Positions 1-9,726 of a stretch of DNA of 64,000 bases are shown one piece after another. The notes beneath the pieces were generated by a model that did not search any database, was not told the origin of the DNA, and saw only the letters and a program-made list of their open reading frames with translations. This stretch comes from Novipirellula herctigrandis. Lineage in GTDB: Bacteria > Planctomycetota > Planctomycetia > Pirellulales > Pirellulaceae. Both the position numbers and the translations under genes were made by a program. The stretch is from assembly GCA_007859835.1 (NCBI GenBank), contig SJPJ01000001.1, forward strand, positions 4,421,026-4,485,025, read 5' to 3'. Numbering within the stretch: the first letter of the stretch is position 1; each line of letters begins with the position of its first letter.

Positions 1-717
1 AACCTTGTGGCCGCTAAACGCCAAGAAATCGACATTCCAATCTTGAACGTCGATTCGGCAATGGGGAGCCGCTTGAGCAGCGTCCACCAAAACCGTTGTG
101 CCGTGATCGTGGGCGAATTGGGTCCAGCGTTTGACAGGGAACTCCGTCCCAAGCGTATTGCTGGCGGCGGTGAAGGCAAACAGTTTCGGTTTCCATCGAT
201 CGAGTGCATCGACCACCACGTCGTCCGAAATTAAGCATGCTTCGTCAATCGGTAAGAACTCGATTCGACAACCAGTCCGCTCGGCGAGTTGATGCCATGG
301 AACGATGTTCGCATGATGCTCGGCAATCGTCAGCAAGACAACATCGCCCGCCCCGATATTCGCGTCACCCCATGTTCGGGCGACGGTGTTGATTGCTGCG
401 GTACAACCTGATGCAAAGATAACTTCGCAGTTGTCCTCAGCATTCAAGAAACAAGCCACACCACCGCGAGCTTGCTCGTAGCGATCGGTGGATTCTTCGC
501 TGAGCGTATGGATGCCTCGATGCACGTTGGCATAGAACGTTTCATAGAAGCCCGACATTGCATCGATCACCGCGCTAGGGCGTTGGCTACTTGCGGCGTT
601 ATCGAGAAACGCCAGCGGCATATTGCCAGTCACGGTACGAGTCAGAATTGGAAAGTCACGTCGATAGTTGTCAACGGCGAGCGGTAATGAAGATTCGGCC
701 CTGGGTGCAGTCGTCAT
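1..717 (-). CDS. sufS: Cysteine desulfurase SufS, N-terminal 239 residues (cut by window edge)
   Basis: PLP-dependent class V aminotransferase-fold enzyme that takes sulfur from L-cysteine for Fe-S cluster assembly. I translated the reverse strand by hand: it opens with MTTAPRAESSLPLAVDNYRR, then shows FLDNAASSQRPSAVID, the ANVHRGIHTLSE segment, a GCTAAIN turn, the AEHHANIVPW histidine stretch, VDAAQAAPH (cofactor aspartate) and SGHKV. The Lys of SGHK, residue 238, should be the Schiff-base lysine. The C-terminal part with the active cysteine lies outside the window. The ATG overlaps the stop of sufU as TAATG, so the pair is probably translationally coupled, and SufU is the usual sulfur acceptor of this SufS type. 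A general class II desulfurase such as CsdA cannot be excluded, but the neighbour favours SufS. Confidence 0.9.
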   Translation of the reverse strand, partial: MTTAPRAESSLPLAVDNYRRDFPILTRTVTGNMPLAFLDNAASSQRPSAVIDAMSGFYETFYANVHRGIHTLSEESTDRYEQARGGVACFLNAEDNCEVIFASGCTAAINTVARTWGDANIGAGDVVLLTIAEHHANIVPWHQLAERTGCRIEFLPIDEACLISDDVVVDALDRWKPKLFAFTAASNTLGTEFPVKRWTQFAHDHGTTVLVDAAQAAPHCRIDVQDWNVDFLAFSGHKV

Positions 718-1157
718 TACGATTCTTCGCTCAAGCTAGGGCCACCAAATTGAGGACCGTCGTCGTCGCCATGCTCCACAGGCGAATGCACCGCACTTTG
801 GAGCACACGCCACGAAAGCAAACAGCACTTTTGTCGGTTAGGTGTCAATTTGGGGCCAAACAATTCCAGCATCTCATCGGCCGAAAACGCTTTGACCTCG
901 TCAAGCGTCTTGCCCTCCATCTTTTCGACCAACATCGATGCGGACGCTTGGCTAATCACACACCCATCGCCGTCGAACCATGCCTGCTCAATTTTTCCAT
1001 CAGGAGTCAATCGCAAGTCAATATGAACCACGTCACCACAAAGGGGGTTATTCCCTTCGTCGCAATGTGTCGGATGATCCAAAGCGCCGCGATGGTAAGG
1101 GTCTTCGTAATGGTCGAGAACGTGTTCTTCGTAGATATCGTGTTCGCTGGGTGACAT
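717..1157 (-). CDS. sufU: SufU-type Fe-S scaffold / zinc-dependent sulfurtransferase
   Basis: 146 residues, the usual SufU length. It carries the three family cysteines in context: NPLCGD near residue 40, DGDGCVISQASASML near 66, and KCCLLSW near 111, plus the Asp two residues after the first Cys that completes the metal site. In Firmicutes-type SUF systems SufU accepts persulfide sulfur from SufS through this zinc site; IscU-like scaffolding is the alternative role. The segment between the second and third cysteine carries the SufU-type insertion absent from IscU. It is the first gene of a two-gene unit, its stop sharing a base with the sufS start. No clear Shine-Dalgarno precedes the ATG, common in planctomycetes. 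Residues after about 130 are acidic and low in complexity. Confidence 0.9.
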   Translation of the reverse strand: MSPSEHDIYEEHVLDHYEDPYHRGALDHPTHCDEGNNPLCGDVVHIDLRLTPDGKIEQAWFDGDGCVISQASASMLVEKMEGKTLDEVKAFSADEMLELFGPKLTPNRQKCCLLSWRVLQSAVHSPVEHGDDDGPQFGGPSLSEES

Positions 1158-1627
1158 TTCAGATCAAAGAGGGAAGCGAGTCGGAGTATGAGAATGCATT
1201 AGTCTACTGAATAAAGTCTATGTTTGATGTCAAAAAACGACGAGCCCCCGTCGTTCGATAACCTGCGAACTGCCATTCGGCGCTTTTGTTTCGTCACCGT
1301 CGATCTGATTTCACAACCATTTCGTTTCAAAGTGCCCTGCGATACCACCCCAAATTGGAGTGAAAAAAAGGGGGGGAAATCATGGCTGGGTGTTTGCCAC
1401 CGCTGAACACAAAAACGCTGAACACAAAAAAAAAACGCCCTCCGAAAGTACGTCGGAGGGCGTCTGGGTCGTATTCACATCACAAAAAAAGGCTGGCCTT
1501 GCGGGCTAAGGGACCGACCTTCGGTTAGCCTTGCGGGGTCATTGCCTCGATTCTCGAGAACCACCCACCGTAGAAAAGAGCTTCACGGCGAGTGCTTCGT
1601 TTACTCGCTGCTTACTTTACTCGCTGC
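1158..1627. other. Intergenic region, 470 bases
   Basis: No convincing gene. It holds the upstream region of sufU and, at 1426-1462, a strong terminator for leftward transcription. A second imperfect hairpin lies at about 1504-1531 (GGCTAA/TTAGCC plus CCGA/TCGG arms with a four-base bulge), next to an A-run at 1484-1490 that would be a U-run on the minus strand. The two may act as tandem terminators of the gene at 1628. Confidence 0.5.
1426..1462 (-). terminator. Rho-independent terminator, minus strand
   Basis: A perfect 10-bp stem, CGCCCTCCGA (1436-1445) with TCGGAGGGCG (1453-1462), encloses a 7-base loop. On the minus strand it is followed at once by ten U (A10 on the plus strand, 1426-1435). 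It lies downstream of the small gene at 1628-1852 and upstream of sufU, so it should isolate the two transcripts. Confidence 0.85.
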
Positions 1628-1852
1628 TTACTCGCGTGGGCGAATCGCCCCAGTCAAACCGCTATAGTCGACTCGGTCGGTGGTGTGCCAAAGGGGTTGT
1701 CCAAGTTCGACACGTTTACGGAGCACTTCGATTTTCTCACGACTGCCCGCGGGGGCATCCGTAGGTTCAAATTGCTCATCTTGATGCGGGACGAAATCTT
1801 CATCGTGCCCGTATCGTAAGATCGCTTCAAATACGTTTTTACAATGACTCAT
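1628..1852 (-). CDS. Small conserved-looking hypothetical protein, 74 residues
   Basis: I chose the internal ATG at 1852 (MSHCKNVFEAIL) because residues upstream of it look like untranslated leader. The protein is charged, has no membrane segment, and ends with VELGQPLWHTTDRVDYSGLTG followed by AIRPRE. From memory, this tail resembles a small uncharacterised protein that recurs in planctomycete genomes; I could not search to confirm. It is a lone gene with a strong terminator 166 bases downstream and a divergent yjbQ upstream. No function can be assigned. The coherent C-terminal motif and the dedicated terminator argue that it is real rather than a chance frame. Confidence 0.65.
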   Translation of the reverse strand: MSHCKNVFEAILRYGHDEDFVPHQDEQFEPTDAPAGSREKIEVLRKRVELGQPLWHTTDRVDYSGLTGAIRPRE

Positions 1853-2333
1853 TCTTCGTTCTATATCTCCCGACGGTGAACACCCGATCCTGCCGAGTGC
1901 GGCACCAAAACAATCCAACTTTCAACAATGTCCAAATCCAATGAACAACACAGATGTCTGCACGGCTTGATTATTGACGTGAAGGCAAAAGAGTCAAGAA
2001 AATTGTGCAAACATTTACCGTGGCGTCTCCCCGCCAATGCGAGTTTAGACAGGTTTTGTTTGCTGGAACGGCCCCGTTCGCACCCAAGTGCTAGCTTGGG
2101 ATTTGGGGCTCTTCGATTTGCAAGCTATTGTCAAGGGGGCTTACTTCCACATTGCGATCCTTTGATGGTCCGAAGGGGCACTTGATAAGCAATCGCCTGT
2201 TGTGTTTCCTACGATTGCGTGATTGTTAACTACTAGGCTAACGAGTCGGTCACGCCAGAATAGGCCGTTAATTCCGATGAGAAAAAAAGTTTTTTCCCTT
2301 CGACATTTCCTCCCTCTACAGAGTTCTTCGATT
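1853..2333. other. Intergenic region, 481 bases, divergent promoters expected
   Basis: Separates the small minus-strand gene from yjbQ on the plus strand, so promoters for both should be here. Short frames in it lack recognisable protein features. I see no repeat, RNA gene or obvious regulator site. Confidence 0.4.
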
Positions 2334-2756
2334 ATGTGGATCCAGCAAACCTTGCGGCTTCCCGCTGCACGTCGTGGCTTTCATCTGATTACCAACCACA
2401 TTGTCGATGCGGTTCCTGAACTAGCAGGTATTCATGTCGGGTGGATGCAAGTCTTCGTACAACACACCAGTGCCTCGCTAACCATCAACGAGAATGCCGA
2501 CCCGGACGTGCGAGTTGATTTTGAGACCGCAATGAACCACGCTGTTCCCGAATCCCTTCCCTATGCCCACACCCTCGAAGGCCCAGACGACATGCCCGCT
2601 CATGTAAAAGCGTCCATGATGGGAGCCAGTGTGATGATCCCTATCCGCAATGGCAGGTTGCAATTGGGGACTTGGCAGGGCATTTATTTATGCGAGCACC
2701 GCGATCGGGCCAGTAGTCGCAATGCCATCATCACGATCAACGGAGAACCACGCTGA
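2334..2756 (+). CDS. yjbQ: YjbQ family protein (UPF0047)
   Basis: 140 residues from the ATG at 2334 (MWIQQTLRLPA), matching the family's usual length of about 138. The longer reading frame begins with a basic, unrelated stretch and is rejected. Family motifs are present: FVQHTSASLTINENADPDV in the middle, the acidic and histidine residues of HTLEGPDDMPAHVKASMMG, and the closing GTWQGIYLCEHRD. The family adopts a conserved small beta-rich fold; some members showed weak thiamine-phosphate synthase activity, but the physiological role is unsettled. It stands alone on the plus strand, 201 bases before the next gene, and nothing nearby suggests a partner. Confidence 0.9.
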   Translation: MWIQQTLRLPAARRGFHLITNHIVDAVPELAGIHVGWMQVFVQHTSASLTINENADPDVRVDFETAMNHAVPESLPYAHTLEGPDDMPAHVKASMMGASVMIPIRNGRLQLGTWQGIYLCEHRDRASSRNAIITINGEPR

Positions 2757-2957
2757 CAACTCTTCTTTGGGGGGCTGGATGGCCAATGCCTCTCTATTGA
2801 CAACCTGGAGGCAAAAAATATCTGCCTTTACCTGAGCTCTTCGGTTTGAGTAGTCTGCAGGCCGGACACAATCGTATCGTGGGTGATCCGAGAGTTATTG
2901 CCCTCTTGTTCCCCACGATTTTGGCATTTTTACGGATTGGTAGCCCAAGTGGCGGTC

Positions 2958-5900
2958 ATGGCTAGACACGGACGTCTTTGCCGGCCTAACGCAATAATCA
3001 CCCATCTTTTTGGGGCGATTCTTTTGTGCTGCGCTTCGGTTTGCCTTTTGGCTTGCACCCTCAAGGCGGCGGAAACTGAACTGCAACCCCCTGTCAATTT
3101 GCGACTGGAACTGAGTTGGACTACCGAACTCGCTAACCGATGGCGAATCCAAGTCGAAGTCGTTGATCGCAACGGCACCGCGATTTTGTCGGAACTCGAA
3201 AATCGCTGCCAAGAACCAACCGTTTGCGGTGCATTTCAATTGAATGATGACGCATCATCATGGACGTTTTCACCGCGATTCGCCACTGGCAATGGAGGGG
3301 CCCGTTTCCAAGTGACCGCTTCGGATGCGGCGGAATTGGTCGTTCGAGTTGACTCGTTTGACGCCGCCACAACCCCCGATGATTCGCAATCTGTGTCCAC
3401 TGGCATGGTCACTCGGATACCGCTGCAAAAACTGATTTCCGAGACCGTCAACAGCCAGACCGATCCCACATGGGTTCTCCGCCGTGTCGCCAATGATTCG
3501 GTCCGCGTTTCGTTTGCCGATCCCTCGATCATTCGCCAACCGGGTACGCCGATCGAAACTCGTGTTGTTGGTAACGCATTGGTGGAAGGCAAGTCAAAGC
3601 TTCTTCATTTGGTCAGTTCGATTATCCGGGCGAGCGATGGGAAGGTTGTTTCGACACAAACCGATCCATTTGAAATTGACTCGCAGGGGAACTCAAAACC
3701 AGTTACCGTAGCGAATCGTTGCCCAACCGAACCGGGTGTGTATGAACTGCGTTATGAAGTAACGAACGAAGACCGATTGTGGTCACGTTTGCGGCGCCGC
3801 GAAGATTCGGTCGTTCGCGTCGCTCGGCCCATCGTTGTGCTTCCCGAAACGACTCCTGTGGGTGGTGAGATCGCTTTTGAATCGTGGCCAACGATTAGCC
3901 ACCTCAAATTGACGAACACGACCGATTGGGCCGTACCCCAATTCTTTTCCTTCCGAACCATCCCGCTCCTTCCTTCACCGCTGTTGCCCGACAAGACTCT
4001 CAGTGAGACTAGGTTGGATAGCGAACCGGCAGAGTTCCCCGAAGGGATGCATGAGGGGGAAAAAACAACCATGATTCCGCCAAGCAACTCGTTTGAAACG
4101 GCCTTGAAAAACCTGCGGATTGGTTACCCTCACCACATTACGATCCGCTATCCCGCGAACCAGTCGCTCCATTTGCGGATCCAGATTGCCAATCGTCGTC
4201 AGTCATTCCACGAGTGCCATACCGACTATGTTATTCAAGACGAGCGTCATGCAGTTGATCCACAACGGAGCCGCAATCCTAAATGGTTGACTCAATCGAT
4301 TCTGTATTACCCTCAGGGGCAAGACCGGATTCGAGTGTCCAATATCGACCCCAGTGATTCTGCAGCGATTGAGTCCATTGAGATTAAAAGTGGTCCTGCG
4401 AACTTGGCGGCGTCAAATTTTTCTCCGGAAAAAGATGCGGCTCGAGCGTCGGCGATTCGATTGAACGGGTTCGACTGGGTTCATTCGTTCTCGGACACTT
4501 TGGAACACTCCAGTCTTACGACTGAATCAATAGAACTTTATCGGTTGTACGTGGCTACGGAACGGATTAGCCAATATGCTGCCGTTCTGGGTGCCGATAC
4601 GCTACTCGTCAGCGCAAACGAAGATGGCCGAACATGGTTCCCTACATCACAATTCGCTTCATCCAAGAAGTCCAGCGATTTGGAGGACCAATACCTTGAC
4701 GTGGTGCTCAGTTTGATGGATCGATTCGGGTGCCAAGTCGTTATCGCGTTGGAACCGAACATGACGCTCCGTCGAGCGGAAACGAGTGGTGAAAGCCATT
4801 CACGGGCCTACCGATTTGTGGACCCGATTGTTTCAGAATCAGTCCTTGCAATCACTGATGAAATGATTGCGGTTGCAAAACCGCATCGTTGTTTTGGTGG
4901 GATGGCGATATCGTGCGGAAAGCGAAGCCATTGCCGCCCAATTCCGACAACGTCGCTTCCGAATGATGAGATTTTACAAGCGTTTGCGCAATCGGTTGAC
5001 CAAGAATCGCTCACACTAGAACAACTAAAAACGTGGATCAGCCAAACGGGGTTCCAAACCTATTGCAATTGGGCGATTAATTTGACGCGGAAGCACTATG
5101 AAGCGATAGCAGCCCGCTGTGACGCAAAGGCACTTTGGTTGGTCGACCTGCCCGAATCGGAACTTGTGACCAACAACGCGTCTGCAATGGTCGATTCCTC
5201 ATGGCCAGACGCTTCCACTCATTCAAACATTGTGCCCGTTGCAACGCAGTTTCGAGGAGCCTACTCGTCCTTATCAAAGCAGCTCGATACAGAGAAACTC
5301 GTCGCTCAACAAACCACGTCGCTGGAGCCCCTTTCCGGTCGGATTGGCGTCGCGATTCGCAGTTCGACTTCGGCTGATTACCCTACGTCGGCCATGGTTG
5401 ATCGAATCTTGGGAGTGACTTTGAATCATGCGATCAACCAATTGGATCCAAAGCTGATCGTCATCGATTACGAAGCGATTCAAACCAGTTTGTCCGATGG
5501 CCTGCGTACGGCGATGTTTGTGATGGGCGAATTGTCATCATCGCCGATGAAGGAATTCGCATCAGCGGATCCGGTTACACAAACCGTTCGTGTCCAATGG
5601 GGAATGGAAAACGGCCACATTGTGCTGCTTATTTCAAACAACGCTCCTTGGCCGAGCGAGCTTGAACTCCGTTGTCGCAAGCCGGTTCGTTGGCAAGATC
5701 CGAGCGATTTGCAAAAGTCGTTTGCCATGAGCGATGACAATTTGGTTACGCGTATCGGTTTGCATACGGGGGAGTTGAAGGTGGTGCGAAGTGCACAGAC
5801 CGAACTCCCCGAGAACGTCTTAGCATGGTCGTCACGTGTCCAAGGTGGCGCGGAAGGGATCGAACAAATCAAAGCGGACGTGACCACGGTAGTCGAAAAA

Positions 5901-6656
5901 CTCGGAACGCTTTCCGACAGCGAACCATACGATGCGTTGTCCAACGGCGGTTTCGAAGACGCTGGCGGAGTTGGGATCACGGGTTGGATGCATGCCCAGT
6001 ATCCGGCCGGATCGGTCACGACCGATAGCCACGAATCGATCGAAGGCAAGCAATCGTTGTGCATGACAACCGATGGGCAGGTTGCCTCGCAAACTTGGCT
6101 GGTTAGCGAGACAATTGCACCACCGGCGTCCGGGCGATTGGCGGTGGCGATGGCGTGCCGCGCCAAAGCAAGTGAGGTCACCACACCGCACAAACTGAGG
6201 GTCTCGGTCGAAGGGACTGACTCGGGTGCATCGTTCCGATATAGCCAAGAGGTTGAATTGCCTCGAAATGGCCAATGGCAGCCACGAAAAATCCTTTCCG
6301 AAGCCGCTTCGTTGGATGCATCGAAAGTGGAGTCACTGCGAATCACGATCGACAGTTTGTCGCCGGGGAAAATATGGATTGACGACGTGCGGTTGCACGA
6401 CTTTTTTCCTACCAGCAAAGAACGAACCGAATTGCAGACGCAGGCATTTTTGGCCGTTCAGGGATTGCAACGAGGAAACCTTGAGCCCTCCGCTCGCCTG
6501 CTAAAAAACCGTTGGGCACGTGTGCTCATACAGACAGCATCGGTTGCCAAAGTAAAGGCACCCACCAACGCCGAAACGGATCAAGTGGCTCCCGATGAAA
6601 CGCATGGGGTTGCCCAGCGGATCCGCAATTGGCTTCCAAGACCAATGCGATTTTGA
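2958..6656 (+). CDS. Large secreted protein, possible TIM-barrel glycosidase-like core plus CBM-like domain
   Basis: About 1232 residues from the ATG at 2958; a GTG at 2883 would add 25 unremarkable residues. A hydrophobic segment (AIITHLFGAILLCCASVCLL) follows a basic start and runs into LLAC, a possible lipobox, so it is a secreted or lipid-anchored protein. Residues about 50-500 look like beta-rich modules. About 530-840 contain GADTLLVSANEDGRTWFP and VVIALEPNMTLRR, segments reminiscent of TIM-barrel glycosidase-like proteins, then another barrel-like strand (KLIVIDYEAI). About 990-1150 read as a carbohydrate-binding-type sandwich (NGGFEDAGG at the start, IWIDDVRL at the end). I cannot name the family or catalytic acids. 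It is monocistronic, converging on nadE 39 bases away. Confidence 0.75.
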   Translation: MARHGRLCRPNAIITHLFGAILLCCASVCLLACTLKAAETELQPPVNLRLELSWTTELANRWRIQVEVVDRNGTAILSELENRCQEPTVCGAFQLNDDASSWTFSPRFATGNGGARFQVTASDAAELVVRVDSFDAATTPDDSQSVSTGMVTRIPLQKLISETVNSQTDPTWVLRRVANDSVRVSFADPSIIRQPGTPIETRVVGNALVEGKSKLLHLVSSIIRASDGKVVSTQTDPFEIDSQGNSKPVTVANRCPTEPGVYELRYEVTNEDRLWSRLRRREDSVVRVARPIVVLPETTPVGGEIAFESWPTISHLKLTNTTDWAVPQFFSFRTIPLLPSPLLPDKTLSETRLDSEPAEFPEGMHEGEKTTMIPPSNSFETALKNLRIGYPHHITIRYPANQSLHLRIQIANRRQSFHECHTDYVIQDERHAVDPQRSRNPKWLTQSILYYPQGQDRIRVSNIDPSDSAAIESIEIKSGPANLAASNFSPEKDAARASAIRLNGFDWVHSFSDTLEHSSLTTESIELYRLYVATERISQYAAVLGADTLLVSANEDGRTWFPTSQFASSKKSSDLEDQYLDVVLSLMDRFGCQVVIALEPNMTLRRAETSGESHSRAYRFVDPIVSESVLAITDEMIAVAKPHRCFGGMAISCGKRSHCRPIPTTSLPNDEILQAFAQSVDQESLTLEQLKTWISQTGFQTYCNWAINLTRKHYEAIAARCDAKALWLVDLPESELVTNNASAMVDSSWPDASTHSNIVPVATQFRGAYSSLSKQLDTEKLVAQQTTSLEPLSGRIGVAIRSSTSADYPTSAMVDRILGVTLNHAINQLDPKLIVIDYEAIQTSLSDGLRTAMFVMGELSSSPMKEFASADPVTQTVRVQWGMENGHIVLLISNNAPWPSELELRCRKPVRWQDPSDLQKSFAMSDDNLVTRIGLHTGELKVVRSAQTELPENVLAWSSRVQGGAEGIEQIKADVTTVVEKLGTLSDSEPYDALSNGGFEDAGGVGITGWMHAQYPAGSVTTDSHESIEGKQSLCMTTDGQVASQTWLVSETIAPPASGRLAVAMACRAKASEVTTPHKLRVSVEGTDSGASFRYSQEVELPRNGQWQPRKILSEAASLDASKVESLRITIDSLSPGKIWIDDVRLHDFFPTSKERTELQTQAFLAVQGLQRGNLEPSARLLKNRWARVLIQTASVAKVKAPTNAETDQVAPDETHGVAQRIRNWLPRPMRF

Positions 6657-6695
6657 TGTATTCACATTGGATTTAGTCAAAGGTCCGCTGACTCT

Positions 6696-8687
6696 TTAAA
6701 AAGCATCGCTGTCGGCGTCACTTGGCATTCGCCAATCACCTCGTGGTGACAGGCTGACCGAGCCGACCTTCGGGCCATCGGGAACGCAATTGCGTTTGAA
6801 TTGGTTCTTGAAGAATCGATCAAAGAACGTCGCCAATGTTATCGCGATTGTCTCGGCCGAAAACGGTTGGCTGAACGAAGCTTGCTTCGCTAAAAAGAGG
6901 ATTTTCTCGCGATCAAATCCGCAGCGAACGAAGTTGTAGAGAAAAAAGTCGTGAAGCTCATACGCGCCGATGGATGCTTCGGTTTCTTGGCGGATTGAAC
7001 CGTCTGCAGCGGGAGGCATCAATTCTGGTGAAATCGGAGTATCGGCGACGCGGTGCAAAACGTCCGTCATTTCGCCTTCGAAGTAGTGGTCGGCAACGTA
7101 GCGAACTAAGAACTGTACGAGCGTTTTTGGGATAGATGTGTTGACGTTGTACATCGACATGTGGTCGGCGTTGTAAGTGCACCAACCGAGCGCTTGTTCG
7201 CTCATGTCGCCGGTGCCAAGCACGAATCCGCGACTCATCAACAGCATCGTGCGAATGCGAGCTTGTACATTCTCGAATGTTAGATCCGCTTGGTCCATAG
7301 GGACGTCTTGCAGTAATTCTTGTAATCGTTCCGGAGTCGTCGATGCGTCGATGTGGATGCCGAGCGGTCGATGGCCAATTGCCAGAAACGTATTAAGGCA
7401 AAGTGGGCGAATGTTGATCGTTTCATTCGTGATCCCCGACAATTCCATCAACGAATCCGCACTCGTTTTGGTGTGACTCGTCGTGCCGAAGCCAGGCATG
7501 GTGATGCCGTGGATGCGAGTGCGAGGCAACTCCATCGCATCACAGGCCCGCAGTGCAACCAAAAGCGCAAGCGTGCTGTCGAGCCCGCCGGAAATGCCGA
7601 TTGATAGAGGAGTGGTCGGTGATAACCGAGACAACCTTTTCGTGAGTCCTGCGGTTTGAATCGCAAAGATCTCTTCGCAACGAGCCTCCAACTCGCTCGA
7701 TTGTTTCGGAACAAACGGTTGAGCGTCGATCGTCCGAAGCAGTTTTCGCAACTGGAGCCGGTTCGGATTTCCATGCGATGCTAGATGGATCGTTCGGTAG
7801 CTTGTGTCGAGTGAGCGTTTTCCATCATCGAATGATCCAATCACGCGGCGGTCGTGAGCAAGTTTTCCAAGATCAACGTCACAGGAAACAATGATTTCGG
7901 TCTCGCTGGTGGGGGATGCATCGTCAAGAATGGAGCGACCTTCGGCCAAGATCGTTCCTGCTTCGGCAATCAGGCAATGGCCGCCGAATACCACGTCGCT
8001 GCTTGATTCACCAGGCCCGACCGACGCGTAGGCGTACGCTGCGATACATCGTCCCGATTGGCTGCGAAGTAGATCGCGTCGCCACGCTGCTTTGCCGATC
8101 GTCTCGTTGCTTGCCGACAAGTTCACCAGCAGGTTCGCTCCTGCAAGGGCCGCTTTGCTCGATGGCGGTATCGGCGTCCAGAGATCCTCGCATATCTCGA
8201 TGGCAATCAAAGCGTCGCCAAAACGGAATAGCAGGTCGGTGCCAAACGGAACCGAGTGCCCGTTGATTTCAATCGATAGTGGGTCCGTGTCCGATGCAGG
8301 CCGAAAGTGTCGACCCTCGTAGAACTCACGATAGGTTGGCAAGAATGATTTCGGGACGATTCCGCGAATTTCACCCTCATGGATTACCGCTGCGGCATTC
8401 ATCAAAGAATCGTCGATGCTTGCCGGCAATCCAACAATCACGATACGGTGGTGCGAGCGACTGTGGTCAACCAGTTGCTGCAATGCATCCAATGTTGCGG
8501 AAAGCAACGAATCGGTTGCAAAGAGATCACCGCAGGTGTATCCGGTTATCGCCAATTCTGGAAAGACGATCAACTCGGAATGGACTTGGTCGATAATCCG
8601 CATTATTGCTGCCGCATTGGCTGCTGGATTGGCAACGTGAACAGTGGGTGAAGCGGTTGAGATTCGAAAGAAACCGTGATTGGACAA
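6696..8687 (-). CDS. nadE: Glutamine-dependent NAD+ synthetase
   Basis: 663 residues with both modules of the long bacterial enzyme. The N-terminal nitrilase-type glutaminase has its triad: Glu44 in [10 protein letters not shown], a Lys in [11 protein letters not shown] near 113, and Cys in IEICEDLW near 169. The C-terminal amidating domain has the PP-loop GISGGLDST near 366 and the downstream [15 protein letters not shown] segment. It converts deamido-NAD to NAD with ammonia channelled from glutamine, in the cytosol. The start is a TTG: an in-frame stop lies seven codons upstream and no ATG intervenes. It is 76 bases downstream of the Tat-exported isomerase-like gene on the same strand and may share its transcript. 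Confidence 0.95.
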   Translation of the reverse strand: MSNHGFFRISTASPTVHVANPAANAAAIMRIIDQVHSELIVFPELAITGYTCGDLFATDSLLSATLDALQQLVDHSRSHHRIVIVGLPASIDDSLMNAAAVIHEGEIRGIVPKSFLPTYREFYEGRHFRPASDTDPLSIEINGHSVPFGTDLLFRFGDALIAIEICEDLWTPIPPSSKAALAGANLLVNLSASNETIGKAAWRRDLLRSQSGRCIAAYAYASVGPGESSSDVVFGGHCLIAEAGTILAEGRSILDDASPTSETEIIVSCDVDLGKLAHDRRVIGSFDDGKRSLDTSYRTIHLASHGNPNRLQLRKLLRTIDAQPFVPKQSSELEARCEEIFAIQTAGLTKRLSRLSPTTPLSIGISGGLDSTLALLVALRACDAMELPRTRIHGITMPGFGTTSHTKTSADSLMELSGITNETINIRPLCLNTFLAIGHRPLGIHIDASTTPERLQELLQDVPMDQADLTFENVQARIRTMLLMSRGFVLGTGDMSEQALGWCTYNADHMSMYNVNTSIPKTLVQFLVRYVADHYFEGEMTDVLHRVADTPISPELMPPAADGSIRQETEASIGAYELHDFFLYNFVRCGFDREKILFLAKQASFSQPFSAETIAITLATFFDRFFKNQFKRNCVPDGPKVGSVSLSPRGDWRMPSDADSDAF

Positions 8688-8763
8688 GGAATCGAGCCTA
8701 GCGCATTACAAGTTGGTCGGATAAATATAAGGAGAATTTCCTCGTGATGAGAGAAACCAAATA

Positions 8764-9726
8764 CTAAAAGTCATCCGCTCGCCGGTACGCCGCAATCAGT
8801 TTTTGTTCCCCTTCTTTGCCACGTTCGCTTAATCCGTGCTCCATTCCGACGACGCCTTTGAAACCTTTTTGATGGATGTGCTTGAAGACATTTTGGTAGT
8901 TGATTTCGCCTGAATACGGTTCTTTACGTCCCGGGTTATCACCCGATTGGAAATACGCGATCTCGCTCCAGCTTGCGTCAATGTTCGGAATCAAATTGCC
9001 TTCGGTGATCTGCTGATGATAGATGTCGAAGAGGATCTTGCAAGAAGGACTGTTGACCGCTCGGCAAATCGCGTACGCCTGATCGCTTCGCTGCAAGAAA
9101 ACACCACCATGATTGGCGTACCAATTGAGTGGTTCGAGTACCATTACCAATCCGGCGGGTTCGAGGATCTCGGTGCATCGGCGAAGCATATCGATCACGT
9201 TCGCTGTTTGGTAGCCTTCTGCTAATCGGCCGCCACCATAGCGATTCCAATCGTCATCGGCATGTTGTTGATCAACGCTGCCGGGGACGACGGTACACCA
9301 CTTTGCGTTGACGCGTTTAGCGACTTCGATCGCATTCTTCATCGCATCGAGAATCTCAGTGGTCGTTTCTTTCTTGGGACGTGCAAAGGTCGGTTTATCA
9401 AAACTGCCGTATGCAACAAAGACACCCATTTGCATTCCGAGTGAATCAAGCGTTTTGCCGATTTTCTCTTGTAGTTCTGGCGGTTTGCCTGGCATTCCGT
9501 TGTCTTCCCAAGCGGTGAAGCCTTGCTCCGCCGCAAACTTGATTTGGTCGATGACATCGTCGCCCGCCAAGTTGCGGAACATGCCGGCATGTGGCGCATA
9601 GCCAAGTTTGAATGTGTTCGTTGATTTCGCGGGCGGAGCCGCCTCTTGAGCATTCAAGGTCGTCGCTGCTAGTACAGTTGCAGCGGCGGTTGCACCAGTT
9701 GATTTTAGAAAGTGTCTTCGTTGCAT
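8764..9726 (-). CDS. Tat-exported hydroxypyruvate isomerase-like TIM-barrel protein
   Basis: 320 residues beginning MQRRHFLKSTGATAAATVLA, a twin-arginine signal, so a folded protein exported across the inner membrane. The mature part is a xylose-isomerase-like (AP endonuclease 2) TIM barrel: LEPLNWYANHGG, ILFDIYHQQITEG and VGMEHGLSERG supply the Glu, Asp, His and Glu positions expected for a divalent metal site, as in hydroxypyruvate isomerase. Such exported sugar-isomerase-like proteins are abundant in planctomycetes; their true substrates are mostly unknown, so the enzymatic name is provisional. Its start lies inside the 3' end of the polysaccharide deacetylase gene (22-base overlap), so the two are probably co-transcribed. 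Confidence 0.85.
   Translation of the reverse strand: MQRRHFLKSTGATAAATVLAATTLNAQEAAPPAKSTNTFKLGYAPHAGMFRNLAGDDVIDQIKFAAEQGFTAWEDNGMPGKPPELQEKIGKTLDSLGMQMGVFVAYGSFDKPTFARPKKETTTEILDAMKNAIEVAKRVNAKWCTVVPGSVDQQHADDDWNRYGGGRLAEGYQTANVIDMLRRCTEILEPAGLVMVLEPLNWYANHGGVFLQRSDQAYAICRAVNSPSCKILFDIYHQQITEGNLIPNIDASWSEIAYFQSGDNPGRKEPYSGEINYQNVFKHIHQKGFKGVVGMEHGLSERGKEGEQKLIAAYRRADDF

Noticed and set aside
5480-6418. 312-codon open frame on the minus strand
   Set aside because: It lies antisense inside the secreted protein gene. Its composition is that of a shadow frame (Ser/Thr/Arg rich) with no domain.
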